From NCBI GenBank assembly GCA_030146505.1, contig JASLCO010000325.1, positions 1-12,665 of the forward strand: a DNA stretch of 12,665 nt, written 5' to 3'. Positions within the stretch are counted from its first letter, which is position 1, and every line of letters begins with the position of its first letter. The position numbers were made by a program, and so were the translations under genes. A model generated the notes under the pieces. That model was not told the DNA's origin, made no database searches, and saw nothing but the letters and a program-made list of their open reading frames with translations. The stretch comes from Moraxellaceae bacterium (GTDB lineage Bacteria > Pseudomonadota > Gammaproteobacteria > Pseudomonadales > Moraxellaceae). Shown in pieces: positions 6,876 through 12,665 of this stretch.

Positions 6876-7931
6876 ATGTCATGCCGCTGCATGGCCTTGG
6901 TGCTTGTGTTGCTGCTCTGTTGTGTTTCTGCGCCTGCTGCCATGGCCGCTGCCCGCGAAGCGGCCTGTACTCCCGCTGTGGCGGCCATGCGGCCGGTACC
7001 GCTGGCGGCGGTGCATGAATTCACCATTGCCACGCAAAACCTGCAGCGCTTTTTTGATGACGAGCCCGGTGGGCGTGGCGCGGTGCTGTCCACGCCCGCC
7101 TACCAGCGCAAGCTCGCAAAACTGGCGGCGCAGGTGATGCAGGTGCTGCATGAACCGGATGTGCTGGCGGTGCAGGAAGCTGAAAACCTGAAAGTGCTGG
7201 ATGATCTTGCCGCGGCCATCACGGCGCGCGGTGGCCGCCACTACCAGGCCCTGCTGCTGGAAGGGCATGACTACGGCGGCATGAACCTGGGTTTCCTGCT
7301 GCCTCAGGATGCCGGTGTGATGAAAGTGGAAGCCCTGCTCACACAACGCAAGCTGGGCCGCCATGCCCTGTTCGACCGGCCGCCGCTGCATCTTGAGTTG
7401 CTTATGGATGACGGTGCCGCGTTGCACATCATCAATCTGCACCTGAAATCCCTGCGTGGCTCCGATGACGATGCCGTAGCGGCAAAGACGGCACGCAAGC
7501 GGCAGCGCCAGGCGGAGGTGCTGGCAGAATGGCTCGGTGCCGAACTGGCCATGCATCCGCAAGAGCGCCTGGTGCTCCTGGGGGATTTCAATGCCACCCT
7601 GGATGCGCTGGGCGGCGTTGACGTGCTGGGCCGGATCAAGGCCAGCGGCCTGGCAGACGTGGACGAAAACCTGCCGCCGGCCGAGCGTTACAGCTATGTG
7701 CATGACTGCCATGGCGAGGCGCTGGATCATGTGCTGGTGAGTCCCGGCCTGTTGCCGGCGGTGAGCCGTATTGCCGTGAGCCGCGGCAATGCCGGCGTCA
7801 ACCGCCGGGCGCAGGCCCATGAAGCCCTGCGCAGCGCGGATCATGACGGGCTGGTGCTTTACCTGCGCCCGGAGCGGAGGAGTGAAACAGGTGAGAAGGC
7901 AAAAGGTGAGCAAGTGAGAAGAAAAAGATGA
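6876..7931 (+). CDS. Exported endonuclease/exonuclease/phosphatase (EEP) family hydrolase
   Basis: With the start at 6876 the protein has 351 residues, beginning with a signal peptide (MSCRCM, then ALVLVLLLCCVSA, cleavage near PAAMA-A). The EEP catalytic set is complete: Asn55 in ATQNLQRF, Glu101 in LAVQEAEN, His189 in INLHLKS, Asp237/Asn239 in LLGDFNATLD, Asp284-His285 in EALDHVLVS and Asp322-His323 in SADHDGL. The family includes DNases, phosphodiesterases and sphingomyelinases, so the substrate is open; a periplasmic or secreted nuclease or phosphodiesterase is most likely. The start is uncertain: no candidate ATG (6828, 6846, 6876, 6891) has a good ribosome-binding site, and 6828 would overlap the divergent lipoprotein start. 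Its last codons (Lys/Arg-rich GEKAKGEQVRRKR) are encoded by degenerate GTGAGAA repeats, and its stop overlaps the next start (ATGA, 7928-7931). Confidence 0.87.
   Translation: MSCRCMALVLVLLLCCVSAPAAMAAAREAACTPAVAAMRPVPLAAVHEFTIATQNLQRFFDDEPGGRGAVLSTPAYQRKLAKLAAQVMQVLHEPDVLAVQEAENLKVLDDLAAAITARGGRHYQALLLEGHDYGGMNLGFLLPQDAGVMKVEALLTQRKLGRHALFDRPPLHLELLMDDGAALHIINLHLKSLRGSDDDAVAAKTARKRQRQAEVLAEWLGAELAMHPQERLVLLGDFNATLDALGGVDVLGRIKASGLADVDENLPPAERYSYVHDCHGEALDHVLVSPGLLPAVSRIAVSRGNAGVNRRAQAHEALRSADHDGLVLYLRPERRSETGEKAKGEQVRRKR
7882..7921 (+). repeat. Degenerate GTGAAAC/GTGAGAA repeats at the EEP-TfoX junction
   Basis: GTGAAAC (7882-7888) is followed by GTGAGAAG (7891), GTGAGCAA (7906) and GTGAGAAG (7914-7921). 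GTGAAAC is the reverse complement of the heptamer repeated at positions 2-64. The run encodes the basic EEP tail and includes the GA-rich sequence before the TfoX start at 7928. It may be a decayed array of the same repeat family. Confidence 0.45.
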
Positions 7932-8356
7932 GTGTGTCGGGGGAGTATGCGGAATACCTGCGTGACCTTTTGCGCCCCCTGGGCATGATACGGCTGCGCC
8001 GCATGTTCGGCGGTTATGGCATTTATGCCGACGAGCTTTTCTTTGCCGTGGTGCTGGACGATCAGCTTTTCATCAAGGTGGATGCGCAAAGCCGTCCGCT
8101 GTTCGAGGCGGCGGGACTGGAAGAGTGGATCTACGAAAAAGACGGCAAGCCCGTGCACATGAATTATTTCCGTGCGCCCGAAGACATTCATGATGATGAA
8201 GACAGTCTGCGCCACTGGGGGCGCCTGGCGCTGGATGCCGCCCTTCGGGCCAGGAAGCCGGCGCGCAAGGTGGCAGGTAAAGTGGAAAGCAGGAAAGCGC
8301 CTGAAAAAACCGGCAAGACAAGCAAGCCCGAAAAAACAGCAGGAAAAAAGCCATGA
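7928..8356 (+). CDS. TfoX N-terminal domain protein with basic tail
   Basis: This 142-residue protein has one TfoX N-terminal domain over about residues 5-105, marked by the signature LRRMFGGYGIYADELFFAVV (22-42) and the segment LFIKVDAQSRPLF. The TfoX C-terminal domain is absent, as in many small stand-alone members, so a role as the competence regulator TfoX/Sxy should not be assumed. Residues 107-142 form a low-complexity Lys/Arg/Ala/Pro tail reminiscent of histone H1-like tails, which could bind nucleic acid or acidic partners. The start overlaps the EEP stop by 4 nt (ATGA), and its own stop overlaps the MBL start the same way, so translation of the three genes is probably coupled. A cytoplasmic location is inferred from the lack of a signal. 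Confidence 0.88.
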   Translation: MSVSGEYAEYLRDLLRPLGMIRLRRMFGGYGIYADELFFAVVLDDQLFIKVDAQSRPLFEAAGLEEWIYEKDGKPVHMNYFRAPEDIHDDEDSLRHWGRLALDAALRARKPARKVAGKVESRKAPEKTGKTSKPEKTAGKKP

Positions 8357-9390
8357 GCGAAAAATCTTCACGGCAGCATGAATTGCAGCTGCGCCGCGAA
8401 AGCGTGCGCGAGCATCTTTTCGTGCGGCCCGGACGTGAATATCCCGCGTCCGATCATTACAACGGCCGGCATTTCCACAACCTGGAGCGCAATGCCCGCA
8501 ATCTTGGCGATGTCTTCACCTGGTTGCGTACGCGCAAGCCGTCGAAATGGCCGGCCTGGGAAGAAAACGCCGATTTTCCGCTGCCGCCGGCCCGCCATTC
8601 CACGCAACTGCGCGACTGGCATGCCACCTTCGTCAACCATGCCACCGTGTTGCTGCAGATCGGACCTTACAATCTTTTGACCGACCCGGTGTGGTCGGAG
8701 CGTGTAAGCCCTTTCAGGAACCTGGGGCCGAAGCGTGTACGCCCTGCAGGCGTGGCGCTGGCGGATTTGCCGCCGATTGATGTGGTACTGCTCAGCCACA
8801 ACCATTACGACCACATGGACCTGGCCACACTGAAATGGCTGGAAAAGCGCGACCATCCCCACGTGGTCACCGGCCTTGGCAATGCCGCCATCCTGCATGC
8901 CAATGGCATCACGCATGTCACCGAGCTGGACTGGTGGCAGTCAGTGACACATGAGCAAATGAAAATCCATTTCACGCCGGCCCAGCATTTTTCCGGGCGC
9001 GGCGTGCGTGACCGTGACCTCACCCTCTGGGGCGGGTTCTGGGTGGAAACGGAAGCCGGCTCGGCTTTCTTTGCCGGCGATACCGGCTATGGCGGACATT
9101 TCCGCGCCATACGTGAGCGCCTGGGCGAGCCGCGCCTGGCCCTGCTGCCCATAGGCGCTTATGAACCGCGCTGGTTCATGAGCCCGGTGCACATGAATCC
9201 CGAAGATGCCGTGCTGGCGCACCGCGACCTGCAGGCAGGCACCTCGCTGGCCATACATTTCAATACCTTCCAGCTCACTGACGAATCCATAGGCCAGCCG
9301 GTTCTGGACCTGGCTGCTGCCTTGCGGAAACATGATGTGGAAGCTGCTGGTTTTCTGGTATTGCAAGAAGGCGAGGGCAGGAAGATTTAG
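8353..9390 (+). CDS. Metallo-beta-lactamase-fold hydrolase, NAPE-PLD/UlaG-like
   Basis: The 345-residue protein has all the zinc ligands of the fold: His149-x-His151-x-Asp153-His154 in LLSHNHYDHMD, His212 in PAQHFSGRG, Asp243 in FAGDTGYGGHF and His302 in LAIHFNTFQ. The order of motifs, the long N-terminal arm (1-90), NHATVLLQIGPYNLLTDPVWSERVSP (95-120) and IGAYEPRWFMSPVHMNPEDA (267-286) match the branch that includes N-acyl phosphatidylethanolamine phospholipase D. A phosphodiesterase acting on lipid or a related phosphoester is therefore plausible but unproven. No signal peptide is seen, so it is probably cytoplasmic or membrane-peripheral. AGGA at 8341-8344 lies 8 nt before the ATG, and the start overlaps the TfoX stop (ATGA, 8353-8356). 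It is the last gene of the EEP-TfoX-MBL operon. Confidence 0.92.
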   Translation: MSEKSSRQHELQLRRESVREHLFVRPGREYPASDHYNGRHFHNLERNARNLGDVFTWLRTRKPSKWPAWEENADFPLPPARHSTQLRDWHATFVNHATVLLQIGPYNLLTDPVWSERVSPFRNLGPKRVRPAGVALADLPPIDVVLLSHNHYDHMDLATLKWLEKRDHPHVVTGLGNAAILHANGITHVTELDWWQSVTHEQMKIHFTPAQHFSGRGVRDRDLTLWGGFWVETEAGSAFFAGDTGYGGHFRAIRERLGEPRLALLPIGAYEPRWFMSPVHMNPEDAVLAHRDLQAGTSLAIHFNTFQLTDESIGQPVLDLAAALRKHDVEAAGFLVLQEGEGRKI

Positions 9391-9460
9391 CCTCAGTAGC
9401 GTGTTCAAGGTCTTTGCAAAAGAAGTTTTCTGGAGCACCCCCGGAAAAATGCAGCGTCTT

Positions 9461-9501
9461 TCATTCCCGCCTGGCGCGCGCTTTGCCGAGCGCGGAAATG
9501 A
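9461..9501. repeat. REP-like palindrome in the leader of the TerC/Alx gene
   Basis: TCATTCCCGCC (9461-9471) and CGCGGAAATGA (9491-9501) are imperfect inverted copies (9 of 11), with GGC...GCC pairing inside. It lies 35 nt before the TerC/Alx start codon. It may be a single decayed REP or a folded mRNA leader. I see no clear yybP-ykoY manganese-riboswitch core around it. Confidence 0.4.
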
Positions 9502-9536
9502 CAGGGTTCCTGAACAGGCGCCAAGGAGAAGGATTC

Positions 9537-10538
9537 ATGGATGCATGGCGTGAATGTCCGGATGCCGCTTTCCTGTTCGCCGGTTTCATGGGGACACCGG
9601 TCTGGTTCTGGCTGTGCTTCCTGGCCATTGTCATCCTCCTGCTGGCGGTGGATCTCGGAATCCTCAATCGTGACCATCATGAAATCAGCGTGGGCAACAG
9701 CCTCGGGCTGTCGGCGTTTTACCTGCTGGTGGCCTGCGCCTTCGGCGCCTGGATAGGCCACGAATCGGGCACCGGCCGTGCCATGGATTTCTACACGGGC
9801 TATCTCGTGGAGCTGTCGCTGTCGCTGGACAATCTTTTTGTCATGGCGCTGATCTTTTCCTTCTTCGGCATTCCGCGCCAGCACCAGCATGACGTACTGT
9901 TCTGGGGCATCCTCGGCGTCATTGTTTTCCGTGCGGTGATGATTGCGCTGGGCGTTGTGCTCCTGCACCGCTTTGAATGGATACTCTATGTTTTCGGTGC
10001 CTTCCTCGTGTTTACCGGCCTGCGCATGTTGCTGGCCGGCGAGGACGAAAAGCCCGACTTGGAAAACAACCGCGCCTTGCGTTTCCTGCGCCGGCATATG
10101 CGGATCACCACACGGCTGCACGGGCATCGCTTCTTCGTGCGCGTGGCGCCCGGGGGCGGGCAGCCTGCCGTGCTGCATGCCACGCCGCTTTTCCTGGCGC
10201 TGGTAGTGATAGAAGCGGCCGACCTGGTGTTTGCCGTCGACAGTGTGCCTGCTGTCTTTTCCGTGACCCAGGATGCCTTTGTCGTCTACACCTCGAATAT
10301 TTTCGCCGTGCTGGGGCTGCGTTCGCTGTATTTTGCGCTGGCCGCCCTGCTGCACCGTTTCATCTACCTGCAGGTGGCGCTGGCGTTGGTGCTGGTCTTC
10401 ATCGGCAGCAAGGTGTTCCTGGCTCATTTTGTGGGCAAGATTCCGGCGGCAGCGTCGCTGGGCATTACCCTCGGCATTCTGGCAGCAGGCATTATCGTGT
10501 CGCTGCGCAGTACAAGAAGCGGGCGTGGTCCGGGCTGA
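9537..10538 (+). CDS. Alx/TerC-family integral membrane protein, putative manganese exporter
   Basis: The 333-residue protein has about seven to nine hydrophobic segments and the paired acidic motifs of the TerC family: Glu92/Asp98-Asn99 in VELSLSLDNLFVMAL and Glu226/Asp229/Asp235 in VIEAADLVFAVDSVPAVFSV. The segments FGAFLVFTGLRMLLAGEDE, RHMRITTRLHGHRFFVR and YTSNIFAVLGLRSLYF resemble E. coli Alx closely, as I recall it. Alx is linked to Mn2+ export and alkaline pH. The start at 9537 is chosen for AAGGAG at 9523-9528, 8 nt upstream; the frame is open 41 codons further but that extension is polar and unlike the family. It is 146 nt after the MBL gene and may have its own promoter. A REPIN-like element and a bidirectional terminator follow it. 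Confidence 0.92.
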   Translation: MDAWRECPDAAFLFAGFMGTPVWFWLCFLAIVILLLAVDLGILNRDHHEISVGNSLGLSAFYLLVACAFGAWIGHESGTGRAMDFYTGYLVELSLSLDNLFVMALIFSFFGIPRQHQHDVLFWGILGVIVFRAVMIALGVVLLHRFEWILYVFGAFLVFTGLRMLLAGEDEKPDLENNRALRFLRRHMRITTRLHGHRFFVRVAPGGGQPAVLHATPLFLALVVIEAADLVFAVDSVPAVFSVTQDAFVVYTSNIFAVLGLRSLYFALAALLHRFIYLQVALALVLVFIGSKVFLAHFVGKIPAAASLGITLGILAAGIIVSLRSTRSGRGPG

Positions 10539-10567
10539 AGGTACTTGGCTACCTTTTAGGTTTTTTC

Positions 10568-10646
10568 GTCATCCCGGCGAAAGCCGGGATCCATGCGGCC
10601 ATCATTTTTTCACCGCCTTATGGGTTCCGGCTTTCGCCGGAACGAC
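10568..10646. repeat. REPIN-like 79-nt inverted REP pair (second copy, opposite orientation)
   Basis: Arms of 27 nt at 10568-10594 and 10620-10646 are inverted copies with 23/27 matches around a 25-nt centre. Total length (79), arm length and centre length equal those of the element at 1299-1377. Read on the minus strand the centre holds GGTGAAAAA, as in the first element, so this copy is inverted relative to it. Each arm is itself a hairpin: TCCCGGC-GAAA-GCCGGGA on the left and TTCCGGC-TTTC-GCCGGAA on the right. It starts 29 nt after the TerC/Alx stop codon. Confidence 0.87.
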
Positions 10647-10685
10647 GATTCAAGAGAACAAGGGAGTCATGTATATAAATCCCAT

Positions 10686-10714
10686 AAAAAAAGCGGGCCA
10701 TGCCCGCTTTTTTT
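10686..10714. terminator. Bidirectional intrinsic terminator between convergent genes
   Basis: GCGGGC (10693-10698) and GCCCGC (10702-10707) form a perfect 6-bp stem with loop CAT. It is flanked by AAAAAAA (10686-10692) and TTTTTTT (10708-10714), so it can stop transcription from the TerC/Alx gene on the plus strand and from the hydrolase gene on the minus strand, whose stop codon is at 10742. Confidence 0.95.
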
Positions 10715-10741
10715 ATGCCCCGTCGAGGGGGCTGCCTGTTT

Positions 10742-11731
10742 TCAGCGCGTCGTATCACCCACCTGCAAGTTCAGCCATTCCACCATCTTGGCGGCCGACA
10801 GTGGCCAGCTTTTTTCTTCGGTGAAGCTGGCATGGCAGCCATCCTTGATCACATAAAGCGTGCCGAGATTGCCGATGGTGTCCATGATTTCCTGGCTGGA
10901 AGAGAGGGGGACCAGATTGTCTTTTTCGCCGTGGATGATGAGCACGGGTATCTTGATCTGGCTCAGCCCCTTTTCTATCAGCGGCTGTGAGTCGCTCATG
11001 GCGGTGATGTAGATGGCCGGCAGCCAGTTGTGGCTGACATAGGGATCTTTCAGGTAGCGCTGTTGCGTGACGGGCGAGCACAGCACCACGCGCAGGCCGG
11101 AGTCCGAGGGCAGGGTGGGCCAGGAGGGCAGGATGCTGCCGAACATGCCGCCGCTCCAGAGCGCGAATTCGCTGAGGAAGCCGGGGCCGCGCAGGCCGGC
11201 CAGGCTGGGGCTGGGCTTGTAGCCGGGATCGGCAAGGATGAGGCCGCGCACGCGCAGGGCATTGTCGATCTCGCCACGCAGCAGCACGGTGCCACCCAGG
11301 CTTTCGCCAGCGGCAAACAGCGGCACGCCGGGATAGCGGCTGCGCAGCGTGTTCAGGGTGGCCGCCACATCGCGCACATAGTCGTCATGCGAATGCACAT
11401 AGCCGCGCTTGCCCAATCCCTGCGAGCGGCCCCAGCCCTGCAGGTCCAGGCCGTAGGCGCCGTAACCGGCCTGCACCAGTGCTTCGGCCAGCGGTGCATA
11501 GAGGCCGCTGTGTTCCGTGGTGCCGTGCACCAGCAGCACGATGGCGCGCGGCGGGCGCCCCTCCGGCAGCCAGGTCTGGCCGTAGAGCGTGGTTTCGCTC
11601 ACCGGGCCGGGCAGGGTTTCTTCGCTGTGGGCCACGCCCGGGGCGGGTGTGTAGGGAAAAGGCTTGAGGGTGGTGCAGGCAGGCAACAGGCAGACTGCCA
11701 GCAGCGGCAGCAGGAAACGGGGCAGGCGCAT
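10742..11731 (-). CDS. Lipoprotein alpha/beta hydrolase, monoacylglycerol lipase-like
   Basis: From the start at 11731 this is a 329-residue precursor with a lipoprotein signal ending in lipobox LPAC (Cys19, then Thr), predicting an outer-membrane lipoprotein. The alpha/beta-hydrolase triad is complete: Ser144 in AAGESLGGTV, Asp271 in IHGEKDNLVP and His300 in DGCHASF. The oxyanion-side motif LVHGTTEHSGLYAPLA (67-82) is typical of the monoacylglycerol lipase/lysophospholipase branch (Hydrolase_4 fold), so a lipid ester or similar small ester is the likely substrate. The start is chosen because the frame extends 32 codons further (to 11827) with a polar segment that would bury the lipobox; the chosen ATG has only a weak GAGAAC-type ribosome-binding sequence. 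It diverges from the NemR-like gene, with 236 nt between the two starts. Confidence 0.9.
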   Translation of the reverse strand: MRLPRFLLPLLAVCLLPACTTLKPFPYTPAPGVAHSEETLPGPVSETTLYGQTWLPEGRPPRAIVLLVHGTTEHSGLYAPLAEALVQAGYGAYGLDLQGWGRSQGLGKRGYVHSHDDYVRDVAATLNTLRSRYPGVPLFAAGESLGGTVLLRGEIDNALRVRGLILADPGYKPSPSLAGLRGPGFLSEFALWSGGMFGSILPSWPTLPSDSGLRVVLCSPVTQQRYLKDPYVSHNWLPAIYITAMSDSQPLIEKGLSQIKIPVLIIHGEKDNLVPLSSSQEIMDTIGNLGTLYVIKDGCHASFTEEKSWPLSAAKMVEWLNLQVGDTTR

Positions 11732-11912
11732 TTTTTCTTGTTCTCGTGGGCCGTCAACTGCCGAATTATCGGCAGCCAGCCCGGCCGGGTGAATGGCCGT
11801 GGCGGTCATGGCGCTTGGCGTTGGCATCCAGCATCTGTGGCCGGGCCTTGGTGTCAGCCTCCTGAATCAAGGTTGAATCCTTTATTCACGGCCAATCTTG
11901 TGTAAGCAAGCA

Positions 11913-11942
11913 TTTACATTGATGATTGCGCTTGATTATAGA
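11913..11942 (+). promoter_or_regulatory. Putative promoter of the NemR-like gene
   Basis: TTTACA (11913-11918, five of six to TTGACA) is followed after 18 nt by TATAGA (11937-11942, four of six to TATAAT). Transcription would begin near 11950, about 18 nt before the ATG at 11968. The -10 overlaps the TAGAC/GTCTA dyad, so the regulator probably represses itself. Confidence 0.55.
11935..11940 (-). promoter_or_regulatory. Putative -10 box of the divergent hydrolase gene
   Basis: The minus strand reads a perfect TATAAT at 11940-11935. The -35 region at 17-nt spacing (GGCACT) is poor, so this would be a weak or activator-dependent promoter. Its spacer is occupied by the TAGAC/GTCTA dyad, and the leader to the ATG at 11731 would be about 200 nt. 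Confidence 0.45.
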
Positions 11943-11953
11943 CGGTCGGTCTA
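11939..11953. promoter_or_regulatory. Putative TetR-family (NemR-type) operator
   Basis: TAGACGGTCGGTCTA is a dyad with perfect TAGAC/GTCTA arms and 12 of 15 symmetric positions. Operators of NemR-like repressors have this TAGAC...GTCTA form. It ends 14 nt before the start of the regulator gene and overlaps the candidate -10 boxes on both strands, so it could control both divergent genes. Confidence 0.75.
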
Positions 11954-11967
11954 CTAGAGTGCCGGCC

Positions 11968-12579
11968 ATGACAACGCCCTCCGACTCCCTGCGCCCCGAT
12001 ACCCGTCACGACACGCGGGAACACCTGCTTGCCACGGGTGAGGCCATCATACGTGGCAAGGGCTTTGCGGCGGTGGGGCTGGCGGAAATCCTGGCTGAGG
12101 CCGGCGTGCCCAAGGGCTCCTTCTACCACTACTTCAAGTCCAAGGAAGCCTTTGGCGCCGACATGCTGCAGCGCTATTTCCATGCTTATGCCGGGCAGTT
12201 GCGGGCCCTGCTGGAAAGCCCTGGCGGCACGGTGCGCGAGCGCCTGCTGGATTACTACCGGCGCTGGGCCAGCCACGAGGGCGGCAACTGCCAGCAGGCC
12301 TGCCTGGCCGTGAAGCTTTCCGGCGAGGTGGCTGATCTTTCCGAACCCATGCGCCAGGTGCTGGCCGAGGGCATGCGCCGGGTGGAGCAATACCTTGCCG
12401 ACACCATACGCCGTGGCCAGGCCGAGGGCTCGCTGCACGTGGCGCTGGATGCCGACACGCTGGCGCCGGCCCTCTACACGCTGTGGGTGGGCGCGGAGCT
12501 GATGGCCAAGGTCCGGCGCTCCTCGCTGCCCTTGCAGCAGGCCTTGCAGCAGACGGAAGTGATGTTGCGCCCCGCCTGA
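11968..12579 (+). CDS. TetR-family regulator, NemR-like electrophile sensor
   Basis: The 203-residue protein has an N-terminal TetR helix-turn-helix (about 16-62; GLAEILAEAGVPKGSFYHYFKSKEAFG) and a C-terminal sensor domain. HDTREHLLATGE and VPKGSFYHYF match E. coli NemR, as I recall it, almost word for word. The redox-active NemR cysteine (Cys106) aligns with Cys112 in QQACLAVKLSGEVADLSE, and its partner lysine (Lys175) with Lys181 in LWVGAELMAKVRRS. NemR senses N-ethylmaleimide, methylglyoxal, quinones and hypochlorite and releases DNA when modified. The start at 11968 is preferred: a TTG 14 codons upstream lies inside the promoter/operator. The usual partners nemA and gloA are not in the window; instead a lipoprotein hydrolase diverges. 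They could lie just beyond the right edge, but a terminator-like hairpin follows at 12630-12651. Confidence 0.9.
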   Translation: MTTPSDSLRPDTRHDTREHLLATGEAIIRGKGFAAVGLAEILAEAGVPKGSFYHYFKSKEAFGADMLQRYFHAYAGQLRALLESPGGTVRERLLDYYRRWASHEGGNCQQACLAVKLSGEVADLSEPMRQVLAEGMRRVEQYLADTIRRGQAEGSLHVALDADTLAPALYTLWVGAELMAKVRRSSLPLQQALQQTEVMLRPA

Positions 12580-12629
12580 GCGAATTGCCGGCGGCACAAG
12601 CCGGCCGTGCGTGGCTTGAATGCAGCAGG

Positions 12630-12651
12630 AGTGGCCCGAGTCACTTTTTTT
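12630..12651 (+). terminator. Probable intrinsic terminator after the NemR-like gene
   Basis: AGTGGC (12630-12635) pairs with GTCACT (12640-12645) through 6 bp including one G-T pair, with the loop CCGA. TTTTTT follows (12646-12651). A GCCGGC...GCCGGC hairpin (12587-12605) precedes it. It lies about 50 nt after the stop codon and suggests the regulator is transcribed alone. Confidence 0.6.
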
Positions 12652-12665
12652 GAATCCGGGACGGA

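Noticed and set aside
6229..6876. Plus-strand open frame of 215 codons over the gap and the glycine-zipper gene
   Set aside because: It is antisense to the lipoprotein gene, which has a lipobox and a strong ribosome-binding site, and its product is Pro/Arg/Ser-rich with no domain.
7928..8356. Calling the TfoX-domain gene a competence regulator
   Set aside because: Only the N-terminal domain is present, and many such proteins have no link to competence; no uptake genes are in the window.
9405..10427. Minus-strand open frame of 340 codons
   Set aside because: It lies antisense to the Alx/TerC gene, is Gln/His/Glu-rich, and shows no membrane segments or motifs.
11858..11863. Strong AGGAGG on the minus strand as the hydrolase ribosome-binding site
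   Set aside because: No start codon lies within a usable distance; the nearest ATG (11834) is 23 nt away and opens only a 22-codon frame. The lipobox fixes the real start at 11731.
11030..11905. Plus-strand open frame of 291 codons
   Set aside because: It is antisense to the alpha/beta hydrolase with its complete catalytic triad, and its composition (Ala, Gly, Gln) is that of a shadow frame.

Overview
This window looks like ordinary chromosome from a GC-rich Gram-negative bacterium. It is most likely a gamma- or betaproteobacterium: it has an AcrAB-type RND pump, outer-membrane-style lipoproteins with lipoboxes, SCO/PCu(A)C copper chaperones, an Alx/TerC protein, a NemR-like regulator and REP-type palindromes. 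Genus cannot be fixed from sequence alone. Eleven protein genes are supported. I see no phage, integrase, transposase, CRISPR, tRNA or rRNA.

Layout, left to right. (1) 1-1257: at least nine perfect GTTTCAC heptamers, then a SCO1/SenC-type copper chaperone and a periplasmic PCu(A)C copper chaperone, a pair expected to metallate the CuA centre of cytochrome oxidase. (2) 1258-1731: a long non-coding gap with a 79-nt REPIN-like palindrome and two terminator-like hairpins. The second hairpin lies only 58 nt before the next gene. (3) 1732-6093: a two-gene RND efflux operon (adaptor lipoprotein plus inner-membrane pump) with no outer-membrane channel gene, closed by a strong terminator at 6110-6140. 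(4) 6141-6448: REP-like and hairpin-rich non-coding DNA. (5) 6449-6829 (minus): a small glycine-zipper lipoprotein, whose 5' end abuts a plus-strand operon. (6) 6876-9390: exported EEP-family hydrolase, TfoX N-domain protein with a basic tail, and NAPE-PLD-like metallo-beta-lactamase-fold hydrolase, joined by two 4-nt ATGA overlaps. (7) 9537-10538: an Alx/TerC-type membrane protein with a possible structured leader. (8) 10568-10714: a second 79-nt REPIN-like element in the opposite orientation, then a bidirectional terminator. (9) 10742-11731 (minus): a lipoprotein alpha/beta hydrolase of the monoacylglycerol-lipase type, diverging from (10) 11968-12579: a NemR-like TetR-family regulator. A TAGAC/GTCTA dyad in their shared promoter region overlaps -10 elements on both strands.

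The genes form separate modules: copper delivery, drug efflux, a three-gene hydrolase operon, metal export, and a possible electrophile-sensing regulator with a lipoprotein hydrolase. The points most worth following up are the NemR-like switch with its divergent partner, the EEP-TfoX-MBL operon, the paired 79-nt elements, the heptamer array abutting the SCO gene, and the terminator placed just ahead of the efflux operon. None is clearly a new system.
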